A DNA stretch of 64,000 nucleotides from Albugo candida (Eukaryota > Oomycota > Peronosporomycetes > Albuginales): the NCBI GenBank assembly GCA_040437565.1, contig JBDOQK010000005.1, positions 496,001-560,000 of the forward strand. The letters are read 5' to 3'. The position numbers and the translations under genes were made by a program. The notes under the pieces were generated by a model. That model saw nothing but the letters and a program-made list of their open reading frames with translations. It was not told where the DNA came from and made no database searches. Of the stretch, positions 53,909 to 64,000 are shown one piece after another (the stretch's first letter is position 1; each line of letters opens with the position of its first letter).

Positions 53909-55199
53909 CTACTGCGAATATGTTTTGTAAAGTTCAATGACACGCTCGACGTCACGTTTACATCCGAGAAATATCGGAGCACGTTCATGTATATGGCGCT
54001 ACGTGATACATCCTGCTTAGCGCTACTGGAGGTACCTGTGGCAAAATTACCGGGATAATGTCAAGTACGCGTTGCGTTCCTGTGCTCGAGATTCCTCCGG
54101 CATGTTCCATGATGAAAGACATCGGATTGGCTTCGTACAAAAGACGAAGCTTCCCGTTTTTTGACTTAAAAGTAAAGCATGTCAAGCCCATCATACGTGT
54201 CCCGCGATGAACAGAGAGCTGACCTTGGCATCTCCCGGATAACAAAATATGCCTCCATAGAGAAGTGTTCGGTGGACATCAGACACCATGCTGCCTACAT
54301 AACGCGCAGAATACCTGCATCGATCCGATCGTGAAAATCGATACAGCACTAGTTGTTCTCTATCACGTACGCTTCCGTTCCATCTGCCTTACATTCGTCG
54401 ACAAATGCGCGGGTTGCTTTATCCCACAGAGCATAATTTCCCTCGTTACAAGAGTAAATCTGTTTTTGCAATTATTCGTTCAGCAACAACACCGAATTTT
54501 TCAGCATGGAGACTTACTCTTTTGGGATTTTCGGGTATCCGGATATCGCGATGTGATAATACAAATGCCCCAATTTGTGGATCCAGTGTGAATCCGTGTA
54601 CACCATTGCCATATGTCAGGACCAGCTGTGTCGAGCTACCGTACATACAATATCCAGCGGCAACCAATTTGTTACCTGGCTGTAATATATCATTTATGCT
54701 TGAATTGGAAAAGGAGACGTCAGATCGGAATGTCACGTAATAATCGACAGCAACCTTACCTTCCTGGTCCTTCTTCCTGTTTTTCGTAAATTGCAAATAT
54801 CGTCCCAGTCGAAACATTGCAATCTATGTTGGACGATCCATCGAGAGGATCGAATGCGATGCAGTACTTGACACCACTTCCAGCGGCATTTGTTACCAAT
54901 ATTGGCTCTTCCTCTTCTTCAGATACCATCACATCAATTTTGGTGGAAAACTTGAGAGAATTGACAAAGATGTCGTTCGCCAAGACATCCAGCTTTTTTA
55001 CAGCGTCTCCAGTTGAATTTTGACTTCCATCCAGGCCATATAGCCCTGTCAGTCCGGCACGTCGGACTGCGCTTGCAATCACTTTACACGCTAACTCGAT
55101 TGAAGAGAAAAGAATAGCAAGATCTGATTTGGATTGTAGTTCTCTTTCGGCCAGAATGAATCGTGACAATGCAATCGGATTTGAGGAAGCAGAGGTCAT
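53909..55199 (-). CDS. FBP: Fructose-1,6-bisphosphatase
   Basis: Hydrolyses fructose-1,6-bisphosphate in gluconeogenesis in the cytosol. Six exons on the minus strand give about 340 residues, the usual length. ATG 55199 starts [20 protein letters not shown]. Exon 1 has [20 protein letters not shown], a loop with [10 protein letters not shown] and the metal-binding signature [19 protein letters not shown]. Splicing then gives [20 protein letters not shown]. The next exons give [40 protein letters not shown] and [20 protein letters not shown]. Each junction is fixed by conserved residues, and the last intron (53 nt, after LDIIP) leads to [20 protein letters not shown] ending in TYSQ. The stop is at 53909-53911. 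The AMP-site residues of animal enzymes were not checked. Confidence 0.95.
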
Positions 55200-56879
55200 T
55201 TTAAGATATAAGCTTTCTCTGTCTTTCCAGCGTTACGTTCAATGATGACGAGACGTTGTCATCAAAGCAGCTTTATGTGGTCGACATTATATATTGTGGA
55301 TGAGCACATCATTGTGTATGCTGAAATATAGTGATTTATTCAGATTCAACGCACACCTTGTGTCTGCAAGCGGAGTCTTATTAATTCTTCTGTAAGCAAC
55401 GGCATACATGAATCGAAAATAATCAAACATATTATATTAATTTGGCTAGAATCATATTTGTAACATAAATGCTCTCTTGCTAATTGCGGTAGATTAAATA
55501 TCAAGATGATGTTTGAAAGCGCACCGAGATTATAAAGAGCTCAATAACAAAAGCTGTGATCGAAAGAACTCTCATCAGGATGAAAGAGCATTGAGGGCGA
55601 CAATGGGATAAGAGCACAGGTGGGGTACCAGCGATACAGAACCTTTTGGTGGTCAGGTTGCCTAAACTCTCCGACACAACTTCCAACATGGATACTTGAT
55701 CTGGTATGAGTAATGATGTGAGTTTTGTGACATAAGAGCCCTGAATCTGACCCTTGACAATCAAACATGACACTGTATATGTACATTATGCCAATGTGTA
55801 TGTAAAATAAACAAATTGCCACATTTTTTGTGGAAATTCAGCCTAATCTAGCTGAGTTATAAGTGAGTCCCTGAAAATAGAATATATATGACAATATGTA
55901 TCATGTGACGAATCTGTCTTTACCGTCAGATATAGCTCCTCAGCTGTGAAGAACATATTACGGGGAATAAAAGCAAATTGCGAAGCTCTCGATCCCATTA
56001 GGCCCCAACAATATCTAGCAAACTCTTGTCGAGTGTTGCAACTTTCTTGCTTCAACACACTTTGCAGTCTCTCGAAAGCGATCAGGCTCGAGGCATGAAG
56101 TTACGGATGTAGTACTAAAATTGAGGCCTGAAAATATAGACTCTTTTCAACTAGAATCATCAACTAAAAAATAGGAATCTCTCAGCCATTGTTTTGATAA
56201 TGAAAAAACTATACTCGGAGCTACATTGAGCAAACTACAAGAAGAATGCTGTCCTGCTCTACCTGAGCCCAACTTGCACTGGGGCATACAAAGACAACGT
56301 TGTAATAATTAAGTAATACTTTGAATCTTGATGCTAATCACATCCCAAATCAGCACAATAAAACCTTCGCCAACTGCACAATGGGAAGCAGATCTATATC
56401 TAGTACGCAAAAATGATGTCTGGTTGAATAGCAACTTCAAAGTGGAGTATCGCAAGCTTGAATACTGATAAAAGAATGAGTGATAATTGGGTATCAAACT
56501 GCTTTTTAGTTTCCCGAGTCGAGTCTTGCGGCCACCTTTGATAGCATATAACATCACAGGAGATATTATCCAGCTGGCTCGTCCGCAAAAATTCCTACTT
56601 ATTGTATCCCACACACGAGCTGAAGTTGCAACGGAATGGGCAAAACCATTCCTTACATCATATGTATTAACTCAGCATTCTAGTAGCTGCATTCAAAGGA
56701 GCGATACTGGAAGACGTGTAGCCTTGATCCAACGATAATATAGAATCGAAAAATCTATCTAGGTCAATATTAAGAATCTCGTCAATGTCACGCACGTCCT
56801 TGTCATCATTTTCTTGCAAAATCCTTACAATCGGGATGACAAGTCGTACGGTGGCTACGAATGTAATTGAATCCATTAA
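55200..56879. other. 1.7 kb AT-rich stretch without a supported gene
   Basis: Several short frames occur, but none has protein-like features or conserved motifs. It is the upstream region of FBP and the downstream region of the RCC1-repeat gene. A frame at 56667-56876 on the minus strand (MDSITFVATVRLVIPIVRIL) might be a missed last exon of the RCC1-repeat gene, but no junction supports it clearly. Confidence 0.45.
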
Positions 56880-58912
56880 CTATCGGGAGGACGTGTATGG
56901 CATTGTTGCTATGAGAGTGAATTCACGACCGCAAGCAACTGCCATGATGAAATGAGCTCTTATCATCAAGAGGTCAATATGAAATGTCTTACTTGATGAC
57001 ACTGGCCCAACGAGATTATCAAGTCCTTCCACCCTTCCAGGCACAGCACAAAATGTTTCTTCAAGATCATGAAGCTCTTTCATTCGTCCCAAGCATCCAC
57101 CGGTATTACTTCCCCATGTGAACACTTCACCATCCAGAGATAACGCGGCATTGTGGAATGCTCCAGCGCAGATTTTTTTCACAAATACATGGGACGCTAC
57201 AAGATCTTCTACCCTTGTCGGAACTGAACAATACTGCATTGCACCTTGTGCCAGCTAGTGCACAATTTGAGAGATTGCTCATGCATTTTCCGTTTATATT
57301 GCTACCTGACCAAAACGACCCGTTCCCCATGTGTAAACATGACCACCTTGCCGTAATGGAGGAATAAACGTTAATGCGACAGTGTGCCAGACCGCACAAG
57401 AAATCTCGACAACGATATCATTATTCAGTCCTTCAACAAGTTTGGCTTTCGCATGCGATAAGTTGTCGCCATGGCCTAATCGGCTTGTAACGAATCATAA
57501 TGCGGACTTTCCTTGCTGTGAAATTCCTACCCTCCATCGCCGCTACCCCACGTGTAGATCTGACCTTCCATGCTCACTATACCAGCATGCATTGCCCCGC
57601 AGGATACCTAGAAGGATACCGAGCTCATTTGCCGAGTGTGCTCAACTCAATAAACTTGAATACCTGCTTGACTCGGGCTTTGTTCATGTCAAAAAGAAGT
57701 GGATCAGGGAAAACTCCAATTGCAAACAATGTACCCGCATCTGATGCTGCGTATGCATAAGTGGTGGCAACAGCTACAGCTGTTATGGTGCATTCTGATG
57801 ATATATTCTCTGTCCATAGCTGGGGTTCGTGACAATATAGGCTGCCTGCGCGATCAACTCTTTTTTCTGTCTGATTCGTGAGCATTGACGGCTGAACAAG
57901 CTGGCCTCGCCTGTTATCTCCCCACGTGTATATATCGCCTCCTTTGGTTGTAGCAAAGCACTGAAGACTTCCTACCGCGATGTAATTTACACCCTCCCCG
58001 CACAAACGTGGAACTCTCGTCGGACTTTTAATGAACTCCTCGGAGTCGTCAACATCAGAGTCGTGGCTACTCAGCTAACGTTCTGGTAATCATTCTAACT
58101 CTCCAGAGCCCTGTTCATACAAGCCACTTACTTTCTTTTCATGATTATTGACTTGTGTGCTTGTATCCAAGTCGGAAAGCTCGTTGCAGGTTGGAGCTAT
58201 CTTTGCAAGCAAACCACAGGGTCCCTTTCGCCTCCCCCAAACATATACGTCACCATTTCTGCTGATTGCAAACGCAAGATCGGAATCATAACCCTGTGAA
58301 TGCAGCATCAAGTATTGTTGTCCGCTTCATATTTCCACTTACTGCATGTACACTTTTGATGTATTTATCTCGGAGACTTTTTACAAGTGTCGGAGTTCCA
58401 CAAGATTCTAGATTTCTATGCCCCAGTTGTCCTGAGTGTCCCAAACCGAAGCTCCATACACCACCTAAGCTATCTAAGTATTGTTGTCGCTCTACATCCT
58501 TCTCTCGATGGTAAATAATGGCTATCGAACGTACAAAGTGTGAGTTCTGTTGCTCGGATGCATTCGAGAGTATGCACCTTTATTTTTCTGCTCATTCAAA
58601 GAATCAAAAAGACCTAAAGCCTATTACGTGTATGATCGGTGTCTGATCGCAACTAAAAATGATTTGCAAAGATCGGTAGCTCACTATTGTGTCCCTGCTT
58701 CCTGCGATTGATAAGCCTCTTGTAAGACACGAGGCTTGCAGCGTCTTCGTTTTCAGAATATGAACGCATCTGAGATCAATTTGCTCCCATTCTCCGAGAC
58801 TCAGTGTATCTTCAGGCTCATCAGGTGGAGAGAAAAGGATACGACGAAAATTGTTTGCAACCTGTCCTGTGGGTGCCTGCACTGGGGCCACATTACGTCG
58901 AAGCAAAAGCAT
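56880..58912 (-). CDS. RCC1-repeat (beta-propeller) protein
   Basis: A many-exon gene on the minus strand. Its exons, in order, contain LGEWEQIDLRCVHILKTK (58840-58760), GGVWSFGLGHSGQLGHRN (about 58470-58410), GYDSDLAFAISRNGDVYVWG (58290-58240), IKSPTRVPRLCGEGVNY, GGDIYTWGDNRRGQLVQPSM (58000-57890), a strand with GGHVYTWGTGRFGQ near 57340 and DGEVFTWGSNTGGCLG near 57130. The repeated 'G.VY.WG....GQLG' pattern is the RCC1 repeat, of which at least five are visible. RCC1-like proteins serve as Ran exchange factors or protein-interaction platforms. No RCC1 catalytic glutamate context was verified, so 'RCC1-repeat' is safer than RCC1. The C-terminus, FTLIATMPYTSSR, ends at 56880. The start MLLLRRNVAPVQ at 58912 and several splice sites are inferred. 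Confidence 0.78.
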
Positions 58913-59496
58913 TTCTGCAGAATTTAAGAATGTGAATGCAACGAAAGGTCGTAAATGCTATGACTCGAATGAAGACTTTATTATTTTTATTCAACACTTA
59001 GATAACCAGGATAAAGAGCTCATCCATCAAGTGATTAATGTATGCACGGAGCACGGTCACTTACTATTACTATTCTGCGAGCTTCGACGACGTACACTGA
59101 CATGGAAAGCTCAATGCAATTATACATTCCGATATTTCAAATTAGCTGCATACTATTCATTTCGCTCTGGTCAAAATGGTCAGCCATAGTGCAATGACTT
59201 GAAGCTGCATGGAAATTGCTCTGCAAGTGTATCACTGTCCTCTTCTCTCTCTTTTCTTTCGCATCATACTTTTACTTTTCTCGCCAAATGCGTGCGAAAA
59301 GCGCAAGCGCAGGCACAGTTTGAGGTAAACAGACACCCTTCGCACACATTGACCTAAAGGTCTATCTCACGCGTGAATTTGTCGATGCTGAGGCTAATCA
59401 TTCCAATGGTGAGCAAAATCCGTCCGTCAATTACATGAAACATCACGCATGCATGTCGGGGTTTTCAACCAATAATACTCGACTCAGCGTTAGAGA
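58913..59496. other. Intergenic region between divergent RCC1-repeat and telobox-Myb genes
   Basis: About 580 bp with no supported gene. It is the presumed shared upstream region of both genes. Only short non-conserved frames are present. Confidence 0.45.
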
Positions 59497-61318
59497 ATGC
59501 GTGACGCACTCGAAGCTGTCGCCGATTATCTTGGACGATACGGCGCCTTAGATGAGCACAACAGTTTGTCAAGATTGTCGTCTGCTGTTGAGTCTCTAAC
59601 ATTTATTGAGAAAAAATAGGCATTCTTCAGATAATGAAAGATATGGGCTGGGAGCTTACAGACGAATCGAAAATTCGATATCGAGCATTGTTTGCAGTGA
59701 TGCGACAAGAAATCCGCGAAGATAAAATCGACTATGAGTTTCTATTTGAGCGCATATCGCAAATTGTAAGCGATCAACGTCCAAACATGCTACACGCATG
59801 TTATTCACAGACAATAATTGCCAGGCTGCGAAAATACNNNNNNNNNNNNNNNNNNNNNNNNNNNNNNNNNNNNNNNNNNNNNNNNNNNNNNNNNNNNNNN
59901 NNNNNNNNNNNNNNNNNNNNNNNNNNNNNNNNNNNNNTAATTGCCAGGCTGCGAAAATACCCATAACAGTTGGGAAGCATTTCTATACCTCGGAGCTTAT
60001 GTTTCATGTATTTCCTGGAATTTGAATTATACATGACTCATTGACCCGATTATTGGATGCTAGATCACGGTGGAACGTCTGGCGTTGGCGCTGCACGATC
60101 ACGACGAAGAATTATTCAACACGGAACGAGAAGTTCTTCGTCTCGGAGAAGGCGCCTACGAACTCTGTGAGCTGATTCAAAAGCACATATTTCCGTAATT
60201 CTCATCGCTAGCCTTGTTTTTGTTGACGAAAAAGGTGGCTAACATTCTAATGTACTCGAATAGAGCGAATGAACCTTCCAAATTGAAGCAATTTTTGGAC
60301 AGCTTCCAAGCGATATTTGAGCGTGAAAATCCAAAGGTTGTATTTTGAAGGACAGCACACAAAAGTCCTAACAAATATCGTGACTAGGAGAGCTGGCTCC
60401 TCTTCTGGGAGAAACATCGGCTATCTGATGCTGCTTTCCGGCGAGACATTATTAGAGCTTTATTTGTGTTGGAACAGGTTACAATCGGAGAACCCTACAT
60501 TGAACGTACCTTGAAAAAGAAGCCGGATACTAAGCGGTATGTGACATGCAACGGAAAGGCTTTCAACGATAATCGACATCACTGATGAGCCTCTTCGACT
60601 GTCAGTATGATCATTCCCAGAAAAGCGCTAGAAGATTACTTCACTGGAAACAGAGCTATATGGCAAGAGCTTTCTCGCATCACTTCTATTTGTCCACAAA
60701 CAGATGTACGAATCACTTGTTCCTTGTTCGTTTTGCTGAATTTAACTGTATACTTATTGCGATTTGGAAGGACGAAGAACATGGTGACAGAATCTGGTCC
60801 TCTTCCGTGCCATTTGCATCTCTTGGTACGCATCTCGAATACGCATCGATTCACTGAACTTACACAAGGGCTAAAGCGGAAACAGACTCAAAATCAGTAG
60901 ACTCTGATGCACAGGATCGACCAGCCTCTCCCGCTGATTTAAATGAAGGATCCGACACATTCAGCAGCTCGGTGAAAACAGAGCAACCATCCATGGTAAG
61001 CTGGCCAGCGATAGCGTTCATACTCTCACTACAAGTGCTCTGATGTAGTCTCCCATCCAAGATACTCGTATTTCACAACGTAGTCCTCGGGGTGGAATCT
61101 CCGCACGACGAGAGCGGGCTGGACGAAAACGCTGGACACCAGACGAAGTGGAAGCTCTATTAAAAGGTCTTCGCATGTTTGGGAATCGAGTATCAGACGT
61201 TTGGGTCTCAATCAAGCGAGAATTTAGCGATGTCTTGAAGGATCGAAGCAATGTGGACTTGAAAGACAAGTATCGGAATTTATTAAGAAGCCGGCGGATT
61301 CCATCGATTTCTAGCTAA
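59497..61318 (+). CDS. Telobox Myb protein, TRF-like telomere-repeat-binding factor candidate
   Basis: ATG 59497 (MRDALEAVADYLGRYGALDE) starts a multi-exon gene. Inferred introns lie near 59566-59630, 59970-60063, 60347-60387, 60538-60606, 60710-60777, 60833-60870 and 60994-61048. A mostly helical N-terminal part (SKIRYRALFAVMRQEIREDK, ITVERLALALHDHDEELFNT, WLLFWEKHRLSDAAFRRDII) could be a TRFH-like dimerisation domain. A Ser/Asp-rich linker follows. The last exon encodes a single C-terminal Myb repeat: RKRWTPDEVEALLKGLRMFG, SDVWVSIKREF and the telobox signature NVDLKDKYRNLLRSR. The V-D-L-K-D-K-x-R-N motif is diagnostic of double-stranded telomere-repeat-binding proteins such as TRF1/2 and plant TRFs. 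The TRFH call is a guess from helicity. The stop lies, after collapsing gap 12, about 17 bp from that of the GH5 gene. Confidence 0.8.
59815..59960. repeat. Gap-flanking direct repeat 11 (23 bp)
   Basis: Positions 59815-59837 and 59938-59960 are identical around the N gap 59838-59937, inside exon 2 of the telobox-Myb gene. Confidence 0.85.
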
Positions 61319-61766
61319 TTCTCCAACAAAAGCCTTCAANNNNNNNNNNNNNNNNNNNNNNNNNNNNNNNNNNNNNNNNNNNNNNNNNNNNNNNNNNNNN
61401 NNNNNNNNNNNNNNNNNNNNNNNNNNNNNNNNNNNNNNNAGCGTTCATACTCTCACTACAAGTGCTCTGATGTAGTCTCCCATCCAAGATACTCGTATTT
61501 CACAACGTAGTCCTCGGGGTGGAATCTCCGCACGACGAGAGCGGGCTGGACGAAAACGCTGGACACCAGACGAAGTGGAAGCTCTATTAAAAGGTCTTCG
61601 CATGTTTGGGAATCGAGTATCAGACGTTTGGGTCTCAATCAAGCGAGAATTTAGCGATGTCTTGAAGGATCGAAGCAATGTGGACTTGAAAGACAAGTAT
61701 CGGAATTTATTAAGAAGCCGGCGGATTCCATCGATTTCTAGCTAATTCTCCAACAAAAGCCTTCAA
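61013..61766. repeat. Gap-flanking direct repeat 12 (327 bp)
   Basis: Positions 61013-61339 and 61440-61766 read the same around the N gap 61340-61439. Each copy carries the full telobox-Myb exon. The second copy's stop (61743-61745) lies 17 bp before the GH5 stop. Confidence 0.9.
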
Positions 61767-63999
61767 CGTACTTTGAACAAGATGATGCAAATGGTGAATA
61801 CAATAACAAGCACACAGCAAAGTTGAAGGATGCGCAATTGGCACTTTTCTTTGTAAATTCTTTCACATATACGAGGATCCTTGCTCGTTATTGTAATTTG
61901 ATGAAGGCGCTGCACTTTTGCACTTCGGGTATGCAGCAAGCGGTCCCATCCATTCTGAGGGAGTATTTGATATTCTCCATCCGAAGTGGACACCTGATAA
62001 CCTTTAGGGTACTGCAAATGGGGAATGTAAAGCTCCGTCGTTAGACCTGGACTTGACTCATCAAGACACTTCTGTGGATCATCGGGATCTCTAAACTCTA
62101 GATGATAACGACATGCTCGGCAATCAAAATGTGATTGCAGCGGTATACCGGCTATTTTAAAAGGCCCTGGTCGTACAAATGCTACACTAGCTCGTCCGGA
62201 ACAGGCCAGCAATGCGTCAAATTCATCCGGCATGTCCTTGGTCACAATTTTATCCACCAAGCCATTTTTTGCCTGCATCATTTTTGATCGAGCTGTATGG
62301 GAGTCGCCATTTGAATGAACGATACTCAAGTCTTCTAGATTCCAGCCGTCTCCATAGCTATGTGTATTGTAGCAGCAGTAACACCAAAGCGTATATGAAA
62401 GCATATTAGCTTCGAGGCAAGATATCGTATGATCCATCGCATCGATTTGAGCATAGTAGTCTTTTGTTCTAAAAGCCTCGCCATTATTCAAATTGTAAGG
62501 AATTCCAGTCTCTCCAATAAGTGTAGGAGCATTTTGCATACGCTTTTGTCCCAGAATTTTTATATCGAGCAGCTGGCGTATGTGCTGTCTAGTAACACTC
62601 GCACGTCCGAAAGCGGGTATCCTTGTCCTCGGATCGACAGAGAAATAAGGTGTCCAAGTCCGAGTGAAAAGTGTGAAGCCATCGTACCAATGCGTTGCAT
62701 TGACAGCAAATGGAAGTTGGTTCTGATCAATGCTCGGAAACGGAGTCTGGCTGAATTCTAATGGCGGTAACTCGACAAAAGCCAACGTGTCTGGAAGAAT
62801 TTGGCGAATGCTGTGCATAAATCTCTAGATACAGGCATCAAATTACGCATCATTAGGATAAGATGATTCGGTAGGAGAAATAGTACATTACTTGTGCAAA
62901 TGGAACATAGAAATCTTTGCCGAAGTCAACCCCAGCAAAGTACTGACGCCGTAACAATCGTGGCCCTTTTGTATCTGGACTAATTTCATACACTCCTTCA
63001 CGTTTCCAAATCGATTCTACTCCATTGCTCCACGCTCTTATACACGCTTCATTTACCAAATCAAACCGATCAGGTCGGTTGAATAAGAAATTTCGTATGC
63101 CCATCGAGTAGAAAGGTATTTTCTGCGAGAACCCATCGGCTAAACACATTCCTTGAAAAGGGCTTGGTGCATAGCCCAAATTTAACTGATGAGGAAGGAA
63201 ACACTTGCTCAGATCTTGAACTCCTATAAATCCAAAAGAGGGTTCATTCATAGTACCTATTCCTACAACATTTCGGACTCCTTCCAGTCGTTTCGCAAGT
63301 TGAACAAACGCATTTATGTAATGTGATTGTAGATACTCCTGAACGAGAATTTTATTTCCGCTTTCGTCTTCCACAAAACAGGATGGAGCAAATGTAGAGC
63401 CACCAAAAAATAGAGTAAACATCGTAGCTGATGCAAATTTAAAGTAGTTTGTCGGCCACATCATTTTTGGAAACTCATAAACGTGATCCCCATGCGTCTC
63501 GATGCAGACAGAAGCATGCGTTTCGGCGAAATGGCGGGGTTCCAATCCAACTTTTTCAAGTGTCCACATCGGTGCTCCATCTCCACCCGTCCAGCGAGAC
63601 CATACATCTTGATGAGGGTCAATGTAAAAGTACAAATCGTATGAAGCGCCTATGAGGATAATCGCTCGGATATAATCAAGGTATTCTTCGTCATATATGC
63701 CTGGCCCCGCATGTTCGATTGCTTCCCACGTTGTAATCAGTCTTATGCAATTAAACCCCCAACGACGCATGCGTCTGAAATGCTCATGCGCTTCCTGCAA
63801 AGGGAACGGACGATTCACAAAAGAGACGCTTTGACGATCATCAAAAAATCGCTTACGGGTGGCATCCCAGTCATTTTCTAATGATTTGTCATGCAGATGA
63901 CCATATGGAAGTTTAGAAGACCCACCGAGATTCACACCTCTCAGAATCTGGACACGACCGTATTCGTCGACAAAGTGCCCATCTTTGATTTGTAAGGCT
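61763..63999 (-). CDS. GH5 glycosidase, sterylglucosidase/endoglycoceramidase-like, C-terminal membrane anchor (partial)
   Basis: A glycosyl hydrolase family 5 enzyme of the subfamily that hydrolyses steryl-beta-glucosides and glucosylceramide (EGCrP/GH5_12-like). The open frame runs off the right edge. Visible start-side residues are DGHFVDEYGRVQILRGVNLG and SSKLPYGH. The TIM barrel shows GFNCIRLITTWEAIEH, YFYIDPHQDVWSRWTGGDGA and the acid/base Glu in GIGTMNEPSFGF. After an intron near 62830-62890 (donor GTAATG), exon 2 carries the nucleophile Glu in PTLIGETGIPYNL and WCYCCYNTHSYGDGWN. A beta-sandwich domain follows, and the protein ends with a membrane span (LCCVLVIVFTICIILFKVR). A C-terminal anchor suggests action at a membrane, for example on sphingolipids or host sterol glucosides. 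The family is firm; the exact substrate is inferred. Confidence 0.93.
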
Positions 64000-64000
64000 A

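Overview
The window looks like the nuclear genome of an oomycete (stramenopile). Genes are intron-bearing and closely packed, with very short introns (mostly 45-65 nt, some 24-34 nt) and moderately AT-rich sequence. The set includes a 7TM-tyrosine-kinase-like fusion of the GPCR-bigram kind, a flagellar outer-arm-dynein docking protein (swimming zoospores), a Tos1-like wall protein with an LPMO-like head, and a mitochondrial HslU. Base composition and compactness suggest a white-rust (Albugo-like) genome, but that is inference; no species marker was read.

Layout, left to right: an unresolved membrane-like fragment and a small ORF (1-2.0 kb); hslU and the tRNA m1A58 methyltransferase TRMT61A (2.0-5.0 kb); 2.8 kb without a recognisable gene; a Pro/Gly-rich C2/EF-hand protein (7.8-11.0 kb); RNase P/MRP subunit POP1, converging on a class-I sirtuin (11.2-15.7 kb); an ODA-docking coiled-coil protein and a WW/ankyrin protein (15.8-19.0 kb); the LPMO-like/Tos1 protein (19.1-21.3 kb); a GPCR-like TKL kinase (22.0-24.1 kb); an LRR protein (24.1-25.3 kb); two lineage-type unknowns (26.6-29.0 kb); GPI-synthesis PIG-F (29.5-30.4 kb); Integrator subunit 1 (31-38.7 kb); a membrane-anchored zinc-finger HECT ligase (39.5-42.1 kb); two basic or polar unknowns (42.3-45.7 kb); an ankyrin-FYVE-like protein (46.8-48.3 kb); a small membrane protein head-to-head with a CENP-B-type DNA-binding protein (49-50.8 kb); DCAF11, an equilibrative nucleoside transporter and fructose-1,6-bisphosphatase (50.9-55.2 kb); an RCC1-repeat protein (56.9-58.9 kb); a telobox-Myb telomere-binding-like protein (59.5-61.3 kb); and a GH5 sterylglucosidase/glucocerebrosidase-like enzyme running off the right edge.

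The genes are mostly unrelated housekeeping and regulatory genes, not a cluster. Many neighbours are divergent with about 80-100 bp between start codons, or convergent with 17-80 bp between stops. No rRNA, convincing tRNA, CRISPR or intact mobile element was seen.

The window has twelve 100-N gaps, and every one is flanked by a direct repeat (23 to 727 bp). Nine of the repeats appear identical by eye and three differ at up to about 2% of sites. These are best read as unmerged contig ends (or two haplotypes), so the apparent local duplications of gene parts at the gaps should not be taken as biology.
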